64,000 nt of DNA from contig JAFYMC010000013.1 of assembly GCA_017556805.1 (NCBI GenBank), forward strand, positions 58,551-122,550, read 5' to 3'. Source of the stretch: Lachnospiraceae bacterium. Its GTDB lineage: Bacteria > Bacillota > Clostridia > Lachnospirales > Lachnospiraceae. A program made the translations under genes and the position numbers. Below are positions 51,262 through 60,886 of the stretch, piece after piece. A model generated the notes under the pieces. The model did no database searches and was not told the DNA's origin. It worked only from the letters and a program-made list of their open reading frames with translations. The stretch's first letter is position 1, and each line of letters starts with the position of its first letter.

Positions 51262-52896
51262 TTATTTTGATAAGTCGATCTTTCTTACCTTATCCCTTAC
51301 CTTCAGCACAAAGGAAGGCGAAACCGAAAGTTCGTCAATCCCCATACGAAGGAAGGTTTCCGTAAGTGATATATCCGCCGCAAGCTCTCCGCAGATACCA
51401 ATCCATGCACCGTGCCTGTGAGCATTTTCCACAGACATCTCAATCAGTCTGAGTATCGCTTCATGGTGCGTATCACAAAAGCGCTCTATCTGAGGATTTT
51501 GTCTGTCGCAGGCAAGGGTGTATTGAGTAAGGTCGTTTGTCCCCACACTGAAAAAGTCCACCATAGGTGCAAGCTTATCGCTGATAATTGCCGCTGCCGG
51601 TGTTTCAATCATAATACCGAGTTCGATGCTGTCGGAATACTCGATATTATCAGTCTCCAACTCACTTTTCACCTGTTCGCACAGGGCAAGAATTTCCTCA
51701 AGTTCGGAAACACTTGTAATCATAGGAAACATGATTCCGAGCCTGCCGTAAACCGAAGCACGGTAAAGTGCTCTCAGCTGTGTTTTAAAAATCTCCGGTC
51801 TGGTAAGACAAAGTCGGATTGCACGAAGTCCGAGAGCCGGATTTTCCTCTTTCTCCAGATTAAAATAATCCGCCTGCTTGTCCGCGCCGATGTCGAGTGT
51901 GCGGATAATCACCTTTTTCGTTGCCATGCTCTCAAGAACACGCTTGTAAACCTTGAACTGCTCTTCCTCGGTAGGATAATCATTGTTTTCCAGGTACAGA
52001 AACTCACTTCTGAAAAGTCCGATTCCGCCTGCGTCATTAAGCAGCACTTCTCCGATATTGGCAACGCTTCCGATGTTGGCATATATATTAATATTTCTGC
52101 CATCCTGAGTCACATTTTCTTTTCCCTTCAAATTCTGAAGCAGTGCCTTTTTTTCAACTTCATCTTTCTGCTTTTTTTCGTAAGCGGCCAGCGTTTCTGC
52201 ATCGGGATTAAGGAAAAATTCTCCTGTATAGCCGTCCGCAACAGCCATATCTCCCTCCTTTATCCGGCCAAGGAACTCCTCTCCCACACCGATAATCGCA
52301 GCAATATTCATATTTCTTGCAAGAATTGCCGTATGTGAATTGGATGAGCCGTGGGCCGTAACAAAAGCAAGAACCTTGTCCTTGTCCAATGATACTGTTT
52401 CACTGGGAGCCAAATCATCGGCACAGATAATTACCTTTTCATCGGAAACAGAGTGATTCCCTTCACTATCCGTCATACAGGCAATAATTCTGTTTGAAAT
52501 ATCGCGTATATCTGCCGCTCTTGCCTGCATATAGCTGTCATCCATGGAAGCGAACATTTCCGCAAAATTGTCTGCCGTAACAGCAATAGCATACTCCGCA
52601 TTCACACTCTGCCCGTTTATCATTTCTACGATTGCGTCATTATAGTCATCATCCTCAATCATCATCATGTGGATTTCAAAAATCCGAGCATTTGCCTCGC
52701 CGACTTCCTTAAGCGCCTTATCGTAAATGTCCTGAAGCTGTTCAATTGCTTTTTTCTTTGCTGCCTCAAGGCGGGCAATCTCTCCTTCAGCATGATCAAT
52801 TTTAAAACGTTTTACCTGAACATCTTGCCGTTTAAAAACGGATACCTTACCCACAGCAACCGCTCCGTAAACTCCTTTTCCTTGGTATTTCACCAT
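51262..52896 (-). CDS. ptsI: PTS enzyme I (PEP-protein phosphotransferase)
   Basis: Transfers phosphate from PEP to HPr; 544 residues, slightly short of the usual 570. Seen: N-terminal HPr-binding domain, phospho-His motif AHGSSNSHTAILARN, and C-terminal PEP barrel with GGIGLFRSEFLYL, FPMITSVSELEEIL, ETPAAAIISDKLA, FFSVGTNDLTQYTLACDR and the Cys-bearing GICGELAAD. Last gene of the PTS cassette, 15 bases after the pyrophosphatase gene. No clear terminator follows. Confidence 0.96.
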   Translation of the reverse strand: MVKYQGKGVYGAVAVGKVSVFKRQDVQVKRFKIDHAEGEIARLEAAKKKAIEQLQDIYDKALKEVGEANARIFEIHMMMIEDDDYNDAIVEMINGQSVNAEYAIAVTADNFAEMFASMDDSYMQARAADIRDISNRIIACMTDSEGNHSVSDEKVIICADDLAPSETVSLDKDKVLAFVTAHGSSNSHTAILARNMNIAAIIGVGEEFLGRIKEGDMAVADGYTGEFFLNPDAETLAAYEKKQKDEVEKKALLQNLKGKENVTQDGRNINIYANIGSVANIGEVLLNDAGGIGLFRSEFLYLENNDYPTEEEQFKVYKRVLESMATKKVIIRTLDIGADKQADYFNLEKEENPALGLRAIRLCLTRPEIFKTQLRALYRASVYGRLGIMFPMITSVSELEEILALCEQVKSELETDNIEYSDSIELGIMIETPAAAIISDKLAPMVDFFSVGTNDLTQYTLACDRQNPQIERFCDTHHEAILRLIEMSVENAHRHGAWIGICGELAADISLTETFLRMGIDELSVSPSFVLKVRDKVRKIDLSK

Positions 52897-52910
52897 ACAT
52901 CACACCACCT

Positions 52911-53453
52911 TTACAAATCACATACTGCGCAGAATTTCTTCTTGTAATTTTCTATCGCCTTCTCAATTACGGCAACAGCTTCCATTGGTCCGCCGATCTC
53001 TTTCACATCCGTTCTCTTACTTTCAAGCTGCTTGTAAACCGAAAAGAAGTGCTTTAACTCTTCAAAAATGTGCTTAGGCAGTTCCTTTACATCGGTATAT
53101 TGCATATAGGTTGGATCGCTATAGGGAATTGCAATAATTTTCTCATCCCCCATTCCACCGTCCTCCATGTACATTACACCGATAGGATAACTCCGTACAA
53201 GGGTCATAGGCTGAATCGGATGCGAACAAAGAAGAAGTACATCCAACGGATCGTTGTCATCCCCATAGGTGCGGGGAATAAAACCATAATTCATGGGATA
53301 GTATGTCGCTGTAAACAGCACTCTATCCAACGACAGCAATCCTGTTTGCTTATCCAACTCATATTTCATATTGCTGCCTTTGGAAATTTCAATTACCGAA
53401 ACAAAATCCGTGGGATAGATTCTGTCTTCCGCGATGTCATGCCAAATATTCAT
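52911..53453 (-). CDS. ppa: Soluble inorganic pyrophosphatase, family I
   Basis: Hydrolyses pyrophosphate; 180 residues. Seen: SNMKYELDKQTGLLSLDRVL, YPMNYGFIPRTYGDDNDPLDVLLL with the metal-binding Asp cluster (DDNDPLD), and AIPYSDPTY with PKHIFEELKHFFSVYKQLE. AGGAGG precedes ATG 53453. Its position between HPr and enzyme I genes is unusual: it is 58 bases from the HPr gene and 15 from ptsI, clearly inside the cassette. Confidence 0.96.
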   Translation of the reverse strand: MNIWHDIAEDRIYPTDFVSVIEISKGSNMKYELDKQTGLLSLDRVLFTATYYPMNYGFIPRTYGDDNDPLDVLLLCSHPIQPMTLVRSYPIGVMYMEDGGMGDEKIIAIPYSDPTYMQYTDVKELPKHIFEELKHFFSVYKQLESKRTDVKEIGGPMEAVAVIEKAIENYKKKFCAVCDL

Positions 53454-53511
53454 AGCACTACCTCCTAAATCTCCGACAGAACAACATCTGCTCTGTCGGA
53501 GAGTGAGTTTA

Positions 53512-53769
53512 TTAAAGATTGTTTTCTAAAAAGGTCTTGATTCCCTCAAAAGCAGTCTCTTCATCGCCGCCGTTTACGGTCACCGTAATGGTATCTCCGC
53601 ACTTTACACCCAATCCCATAAGAGCCATAAGCTTAGCCGCTCCTACTGTCTTTTCGCCCTTCGTGATAGTGATTTCGCTGTCAAACTCCTTTGCGGTCTT
53701 TGCAAGCATTCCTGCCGGTCTTGCGTGGATTCCGAGTTCGTCCTTAATTATGTACTCAAATGTTTTCAT
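53512..53769 (-). CDS. ptsH: HPr-family phosphocarrier, Ser46 replaced by Lys
   Basis: 85 residues, normal HPr size. Seen: phospho-acceptor His15 in GIHARPAG. The regulatory site where Firmicute HPr has Ser46 (KSIMG-type motif) reads A45-K46-L47-M48, so HPr kinase could not phosphorylate it there; the rest (ALMGLGVKCGDTITV) is standard. It should pass phosphate from the enzyme I to the EIICBA encoded alongside, but not serve as CcpA co-repressor. AAGGAAGG precedes ATG 53769; 18 bases after the EIICBA gene. Confidence 0.93.
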   Translation of the reverse strand: MKTFEYIIKDELGIHARPAGMLAKTAKEFDSEITITKGEKTVGAAKLMALMGLGVKCGDTITVTVNGGDEETAFEGIKTFLENNL

Positions 53770-53787
53770 AATGATGCCTTCCTTTCG

Positions 53788-55995
<2,208 letters not shown>

Positions 55996-56844
55996 TTAAA
56001 AATCAGCTTCTGTACTGATTTTTTTCAAGTGAATTGCAAGCGTAATCAGCTCATCGTCATTGATGTCCTTTTTATAGGTTTTCTGAATATACTCCTGTAT
56101 GCAAAGAGCACCTTTATAATGCCTATTACAAGTTTTCTTTATCATGGCAACAAATACTGCGTCATCACTCAACTTCTGCGGAAGCGGTTTGTTTTGAAAC
56201 AGTCTTTGTGCAAGATATTTCAGATGTGTCAGAAACCGTTCATAGGAAACGGAATCCTTGTTGAATTTCTCCTTATAATGATATTCTGCCATTTCAACGC
56301 ATCCGTTAATCATTTTTGTAATATCATACACATCACTCATTTTTATATCCAATCTGGCGTTAATAATATGCATTGCAATAAAGCCGGCTTCCTCTTTTGA
56401 CATTGTAATCCCCAGTCGCTCCTGCATCTGTTTCACGCAGTACTCTCCCAGAGAAAGTTCCTGCGGATAGGATTCTCTGATGGAATCAAGCAATGGATTA
56501 GTAAATTCTATCCCATTTTTCTTTCTTTCAATTGCGAAAGCAATATGGTCACTCAATGTAACAAGAAGTGATTCGTTTAACTTAGAAGGATACACATTTT
56601 TGATATGCTCCACCATATCGTTCGTAAACACCATATACTCCGAAGGAATTTCCTTGAGCAGGGAAATCATCTTTTTCTGTAGCTCGGAATCCGTAATAAG
56701 GTAAGTTTTCTGTATTTGTGAAGGATCAACTATGTCGCCGTATTTCTTTCCGAAACCGATTCCTTTACCGGAAACAATTTGTTCTCTTCCGTTATCATCC
56801 AGCACACACAAATTATTATTATTAATCACCTTAATAACTTTCAT
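55996..56844 (-). CDS. BglG/LicT-family transcriptional antiterminator
   Basis: RNA-binding antiterminator controlled by PTS phosphorylation, 282 residues. Seen: N-terminal CAT RNA-binding domain (MKVIKVINNNNLCVLDDNG, GKGIGFGKKYGD), PRD1 (about 65-170) with conserved His in SDHIAFAIER, and PRD2 (about 172-282) with FIAMHIINAR and TLAIHLKKI. Start ATG 56844 after AAGGAGG; upstream frame reads through the leader terminator and is rejected. First gene of the PTS cassette; a matching RAT sequence lies in its own leader. Confidence 0.94.
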   Translation of the reverse strand: MKVIKVINNNNLCVLDDNGREQIVSGKGIGFGKKYGDIVDPSQIQKTYLITDSELQKKMISLLKEIPSEYMVFTNDMVEHIKNVYPSKLNESLLVTLSDHIAFAIERKKNGIEFTNPLLDSIRESYPQELSLGEYCVKQMQERLGITMSKEEAGFIAMHIINARLDIKMSDVYDITKMINGCVEMAEYHYKEKFNKDSVSYERFLTHLKYLAQRLFQNKPLPQKLSDDAVFVAMIKKTCNRHYKGALCIQEYIQKTYKKDINDDELITLAIHLKKISTEADF

Positions 56845-56865
56845 GATTTCCTCCTTGTCATAATA

Positions 56866-56953
56866 ATAAAAAAGACCAACCTTTATACACAATAAGCCCA
56901 CAAAAGAACCTAAAACGTGCAAAAAGTTGGTTATGCCCTAACGGTAACACTCC
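56866..56953 (-). promoter_or_regulatory. RAT antiterminator/terminator leader of the PTS cassette
   Basis: On the minus strand GGAGTGTTACCGTTAGGGCATAACC (shown here as its parts GGAGTGTTACCG and GGGCATAACC, 56929-56953) resembles the LicT/SacT RAT consensus GGATTGTTAC...GGCAAAACC. It overlaps the 5' arm of a terminator (ACCAACTTT with AAAGGTTGGT, then TTTTTT at 56866-56871). Binding of the antiterminator would block termination before its own gene. Confidence 0.82.
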
Positions 56954-56984
56954 ACTACATCATATATTCGATTTTCTTGATTTT

Positions 56985-57013
56985 AGTCTACTATATTCTA
57001 TCAAATTTGTCAA
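56985..57013 (-). promoter_or_regulatory. Promoter of the PTS cassette
   Basis: TTGACA and TAGACT on the minus strand, 17-base spacer, 32 bases before the RAT sequence. Confidence 0.8.
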
Positions 57014-57065
57014 TATCCTTTTCATGGGAGTTCGAAATTTTGTACATTTTGCACAGAGCAGCATA

Positions 57066-58325
57066 CTAATTTATGTTCAAATTGCACAAAGGTAGTCCCT
57101 CTACCATCTGTATCACCTGAGAATACATGGTCCGGAAACGAATAGAAAACAGCTTCATATCGTACTCACACGGTCCGTACAACGGGTCCGTTCCGTAAAG
57201 AATCCCTTTTTCCAAATCATACCCGGTCAGTACCACACAGTGCTCGAAATTTTGCCAGTACAGTTCTTCTCCGTCTACCATCCACACCTGTGCAATATAC
57301 GGAGCCTGCAGATCCATCGTCGTCCACGCCAGTACCGGAGCCTCTTCCACCATGGAAAGCAATTCCGGAAAGGAAACATTTTCCTTGGCAACTGCGGTCA
57401 CGGCATGGTTTCCTTCTGTCAAATACCAGTTTGCGGTATCCGCAATGACCGGTGCAAAGCATCCCGCTGATGCGACCCTCTTTCGTGGATCGCCCACAAA
57501 AGCCTCTCTAAAGTCCGTCTGTCCCCATGCGCCCTTCGGCAACCACCGGTCTGCCAGCTCACATTTATCCGCAGATATTCCGTAGTGGGAAAGCAATATC
57601 GCCAGCCCCGTCACCTCACAGCCGTGAGGGAGCTCCGGATTCTGTAATATAGTCTCTGTTTCATGAAACACCTTTTGCTTTTCCAATGACACAAAAGCCG
57701 CATCAAACTCTACGTTTTCCGGTTGCACCATTGTGTAATGGGAACCATAACTACAATAGTAGAATCGTCCGTCCGACACCACATACCAGCCGTCCTCAAA
57801 CACCGCCAGTAGACGGAACTCTTCTCCTGCTCCTCCATATCCGCAAACCGTCCCGTTATGGTCCGGTGTATCGTATAACGTTGTCTGCGCCTGGGCATAT
57901 AATATAACATCTCCGGAAAGCTTTGTCGCCTTGCTCCACCAGCCTTCGGAACCGTTTACGGGACTTTGCGTCAACGCTTCCCGCAGCGGATCCTTCTCCG
58001 TTTGTGCTGTCGCATTCCCTTCACCATCCGCAAGACCGCCTCCCACGGCATCCTTCCACGCCCCGGCAAACCAACTCTCGTACTCCGCCTCCCCCACAGG
58101 GCCGAAATAATGCACGGTTTTCTCCCCCGCCGTCTCGGCACGTTTTGCAGCTTCCCTTTCTTCCTTCCACTCGGTATACTGCGCCTTCCACACGGCAAAG
58201 GTACCGTTCCGTGACAGAAGCGTCGCTGTAAGAATCAACAGCACCGCCACCGTCGCCACCAGAAAAATCCATAAAAAAACCGGAAGCACGCCGTCTTTCT
58301 TTTTCTCTTCTGAAAACTTATCCAT
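57066..58325 (-). CDS. Membrane-anchored C39-like cysteine peptidase with SH3-like region
   Basis: 419 residues. Seen: N-terminal membrane helix (about 13-37, VLPVFLWIFLVATVAVLLIL), a charged spacer, an SH3b-like segment (about 140-190, TLYDTPDHNG and AVFEDGWYVVSDGRFYY), and a peptidase_C39_2-like domain with Cys in LPHGCEVTGLAILLSHYGI, His in NFEHCVVLTGYD and Asp in YGTDPLYGP. These three residues fit a papain-like triad. The catalytic part should face outside. Start ATG 58325 after AAGGAGG. Role possibly wall or peptide processing; substrate unknown. Confidence 0.85.
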   Translation of the reverse strand: MDKFSEEKKKDGVLPVFLWIFLVATVAVLLILTATLLSRNGTFAVWKAQYTEWKEEREAAKRAETAGEKTVHYFGPVGEAEYESWFAGAWKDAVGGGLADGEGNATAQTEKDPLREALTQSPVNGSEGWWSKATKLSGDVILYAQAQTTLYDTPDHNGTVCGYGGAGEEFRLLAVFEDGWYVVSDGRFYYCSYGSHYTMVQPENVEFDAAFVSLEKQKVFHETETILQNPELPHGCEVTGLAILLSHYGISADKCELADRWLPKGAWGQTDFREAFVGDPRKRVASAGCFAPVIADTANWYLTEGNHAVTAVAKENVSFPELLSMVEEAPVLAWTTMDLQAPYIAQVWMVDGEELYWQNFEHCVVLTGYDLEKGILYGTDPLYGPCEYDMKLFSIRFRTMYSQVIQMVEGLPLCNLNIN

Positions 58326-58355
58326 GACGACCTCCTTCCGGTATTTCAAAATTTC

Positions 58356-58748
58356 TTAAAACTTCACTTCTCTCGGCGCTCCCCCAAAGCTGGCAAAGGT
58401 TGCCGTAGCATCCTTAAAATAAAGCACCTGAGTATTCCCGTCATCGGCAGAATACATAGCCTGCAAATTCGGGTAAGCATCCAACATTGCCTGACGAGCC
58501 TCCCGTCTGTCATCCTCAATGAGTTCCCCTGCCACACGAAGCCAGGTGCCGTCCAAAAAGGCACAAATCTCCGCCTTCGGATTTGCGAGGAGCTGCTTTG
58601 ACACCGGCTTTACCTTACCGGTCTGAATATAAAGCTTATCCTCAAACATATGTATCGTACCGAAGGGTCTTACTCTCGGCTGGTCACCCTCCACCGTTGC
58701 CAGATAGTACGTTCCGGCTTTCTTTAAAAACTCGTAAACCTCCTGCAT
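58356..58748 (-). CDS. Pyridoxamine 5'-phosphate oxidase-like flavin-binding protein
   Basis: 130 residues, split-barrel FMN-binding fold. Seen: YYLATVEGDQPRVRPFGTIHMFEDKLYIQTGKVKPVSKQL (key ATVEGDQPRVRPF), NPKAEICAFLDGTWLRVAGE and a short C-terminal LYFKDATATFASFGG. This is the small general-stress/nitroreductase-like branch, not the vitamin B6 enzyme. It lies 30 bases upstream of the peptidase gene. Substrate unknown. Confidence 0.88.
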   Translation of the reverse strand: MQEVYEFLKKAGTYYLATVEGDQPRVRPFGTIHMFEDKLYIQTGKVKPVSKQLLANPKAEICAFLDGTWLRVAGELIEDDRREARQAMLDAYPNLQAMYSADDGNTQVLYFKDATATFASFGGAPREVKF

Positions 58749-58842
58749 GTTGCTACCTCCTCCGTTTGTCCTACTGCGTGCGTCATGCTCCGCATAACTT
58801 CTATATTAAGTATGATATAAGGAGGGGGAAAAGTCAAGAATG

Positions 58843-58875
58843 AAAAAGGCACCACATATCAAATGTGATGCCTTT
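58843..58875 (-). terminator. Intrinsic terminator after tRNA-Gln
   Basis: Minus-strand AAAGGCATCACAT pairs with ATGTGGTGCCTTT, followed by TTC, 4 bases after the tRNA end. Confidence 0.88.
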
Positions 58876-58878
58876 GAG

Positions 58879-58950
58879 CTGGGGTACAAGGATTCGAACC
58901 TTGAGATGACGGAGTCAGAGTCCGTTGCCTTACCGTTTGGCGATACCCCA
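58879..58950 (-). tRNA. tRNA-Gln (anticodon CTG)
   Basis: 72-base cloverleaf: acceptor TGGGGTA/TACCCCA with G discriminator, D arm GCC/GGC, anticodon stem ACGGA/TCCGT with loop CTCTGAC (anticodon CTG, reads CAG), T arm CAAGG-TTCGAAT-CCTTG. CCA is not encoded. Confidence 0.96.
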
Positions 58951-58985
58951 AAAATATTCCGCTGTATGTCACAGCCACGAATGAT

Positions 58986-59014
58986 ATTATAACCAATCTT
59001 TTTCAAAAATGCAA
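58986..59014 (-). promoter_or_regulatory. Promoter of tRNA-Gln
   Basis: TTGCAT and TATAAT on the minus strand, 17-base spacer, about 35 bases before the tRNA 5' end. Confidence 0.78.
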
Positions 59015-59130
59015 GTACTTTTTTAACTTTTTTTATTTTTTCTTTTGAGGAACATTTTTTACAACCAATCCACCGTTTTCCACCGGCTTTTGCCTTCTGC
59101 AACATTTTCCTTACCACTCACATCTTTTCA

Positions 59131-59159
59131 TTGTTTTTCTTCCTTTTCCATGCTATAAT
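59131..59159 (+). promoter_or_regulatory. Promoter of the unknown coiled-coil protein gene
   Basis: TTGTTT, 17-base spacer, TATAAT. The gap 58951-59264 holds this and the divergent tRNA promoter, separated by a T-rich stretch with nothing else recognised. Confidence 0.68.
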
Positions 59160-59264
59160 TTACCTGTAAGTGCAACAACAGCCTTACTTCCTGCGGCTCG
59201 GGGACGGCACCCATAACAAAAAACAGCACCGCACACAAATCTTCTGTGAGAGGGGAAGACACCC

Positions 59265-60743
59265 ATGACAAAAAACGTAACGGTAACAGATGCACAAGGA
59301 AACATTATCGGCACCACTTACCCCAAGCGGGCGAGTGGGCTCATTAAGAATGGACGGGCGATTTTCGTGGACGACTGTACCATTCGTTTGTCCGGAAAAC
59401 CAGAGCCGTCCGATACATACAACACATCGGAGGTAAATCAAATGAATTACATCTTTTTTAATCCACGAAATTGGTCTTTTGATCAGATGCAGAATAACAA
59501 TCAAAACAACTTCGGCTACGGCAGAAACAACGGGTTTTCACAGTCCTTTCCGGCAGAACGCAGTTTTATCAACGACTTTGACGGTAGCTTGATAGAAAGC
59601 CTCATGTTCGGTGACTGGAACACATCCTATGCCCGTGCTGTCTCTAAAGAGCTTTCGCTTCTCCCTGATACGGAGTACTGCTTCGTATTCTGGTTAAACG
59701 GCGGCGAGAATGACTCCGGCAGCGAAATTTGCCGGTTACAGATTACTTTCGGCGGTAACTGGGATGATTGTTATACCTACAAATTAAACCGAAACTACAT
59801 CAAACCGGTTCTGCACAAAGACGGCTGGGAGTTGTATTCTATCCCATTCCGTACACCGGTAGCGTATACTTCTACCGGCTTTGGCACCGTATCTTCCGGT
59901 CTTGGTACAGCAGCAACAAGTCCTGTTGCGAGTTCCGCAACTTCTGCGCCCCCGCAGTCCGGCAATAGCGACATTGCCCCAACGATAGCCACTTACCTTG
60001 CTTTTACCGTGGGTGTTGCCCCGATGGCTGTAAAGCCTGCCAAGGAATTAGAGGCTTATAGCGATTGGGAGGATGCCCCGGACGAGTTCGCAAGCGAACG
60101 TCCGCAACGTCACAATTTGGTATTCGCAGACGGTTGGCCAAGCATCAGCCAGTATGGCGGCGATAAGTATTCCACTGAAGCATTACGGGCAAAAAAAGCC
60201 CGTCGCATGGCAGAGACTCCCCCGCAAAATACAGGTAATGTTCAATACGGTAGAATCGACCTTACCACCGTTGACTGGAGCAAACCGGCGGAAGTACAAA
60301 AAGCATTGGAAACCCTTTCCGATAGTATCAGAGAACAGGCAACCAACTTAGAGGAACACTTCGATGAAGTATCCGACTTCATTGGAGATTTGCAATCGCG
60401 TTGTGAGGAACTTCGAGACAAAGCAGAGACGTTGGGAGAACACATCGGTGTCACGTCAAAGTCCTTCGGCAAAACCGTGGATCTTTCCGTACGGGTCACT
60501 GCTTTGGAGAATGAATTGAACGCTCTGAATGACCAAACCGATACACTGTTTGTCCGTTTCGGTGCAGGAGAGCTCGATATTCTCAAACAAGGAATGTCCG
60601 ACGACGCAGCAGAATCTTTCTTAGATTTCTTAGACTCCGAGCTGGACACTTTGGAAAGCCAGGCAGATGACATCGAAGGAAAGTTAGACAACATCGAAGA
60701 GATGTTAGATTCTATTGCAGATGAGGCAAATAACGGAGAATAG
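59265..60743 (+). CDS. Unknown protein: small N-terminal box, beta-rich middle, coiled-coil C-terminus
   Basis: 492 residues, not recognised as a named family. Seen: N-terminal VTVTDAQGNIIGTTYPKRASGLIKNGRA stretch (key YPKRASGLIKNGRA, about 20-33), a box I associate with uncharacterised Firmicute proteins; an Asn/Gln/Gly-rich linker (65-90); a beta-rich domain (about 95-200) with SFINDFDGSLIESLMFGDWN and a strand-rich FVFWLNGGEN region, similar in feel to carbohydrate-binding modules; a Ser/Thr/Ala spacer; and a long acidic coiled coil (about 335-490). No signal peptide or membrane helix. It is followed by no obvious partner gene. Function unknown. Confidence 0.8.
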   Translation: MTKNVTVTDAQGNIIGTTYPKRASGLIKNGRAIFVDDCTIRLSGKPEPSDTYNTSEVNQMNYIFFNPRNWSFDQMQNNNQNNFGYGRNNGFSQSFPAERSFINDFDGSLIESLMFGDWNTSYARAVSKELSLLPDTEYCFVFWLNGGENDSGSEICRLQITFGGNWDDCYTYKLNRNYIKPVLHKDGWELYSIPFRTPVAYTSTGFGTVSSGLGTAATSPVASSATSAPPQSGNSDIAPTIATYLAFTVGVAPMAVKPAKELEAYSDWEDAPDEFASERPQRHNLVFADGWPSISQYGGDKYSTEALRAKKARRMAETPPQNTGNVQYGRIDLTTVDWSKPAEVQKALETLSDSIREQATNLEEHFDEVSDFIGDLQSRCEELRDKAETLGEHIGVTSKSFGKTVDLSVRVTALENELNALNDQTDTLFVRFGAGELDILKQGMSDDAAESFLDFLDSELDTLESQADDIEGKLDNIEEMLDSIADEANNGE

Positions 60744-60886
60744 TTTTTTTCATCGTACAATCGGTAAAAGACTGATTTCATATGTGGATGATAGACCGAT
60801 CCATTAATATTTTCAAAGAAATAACGGCAGAGGCCATCGCGGTCTCTGCCGTTTTAGTATACAGTTTCGTTACGTGTCTTTTTTGC

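Noticed and set aside
56845-56922. 26-residue upstream extension of the LicT-type antiterminator
   Set aside because: It reads through the RAT terminator, and the CAT domain begins exactly at ATG 56844.
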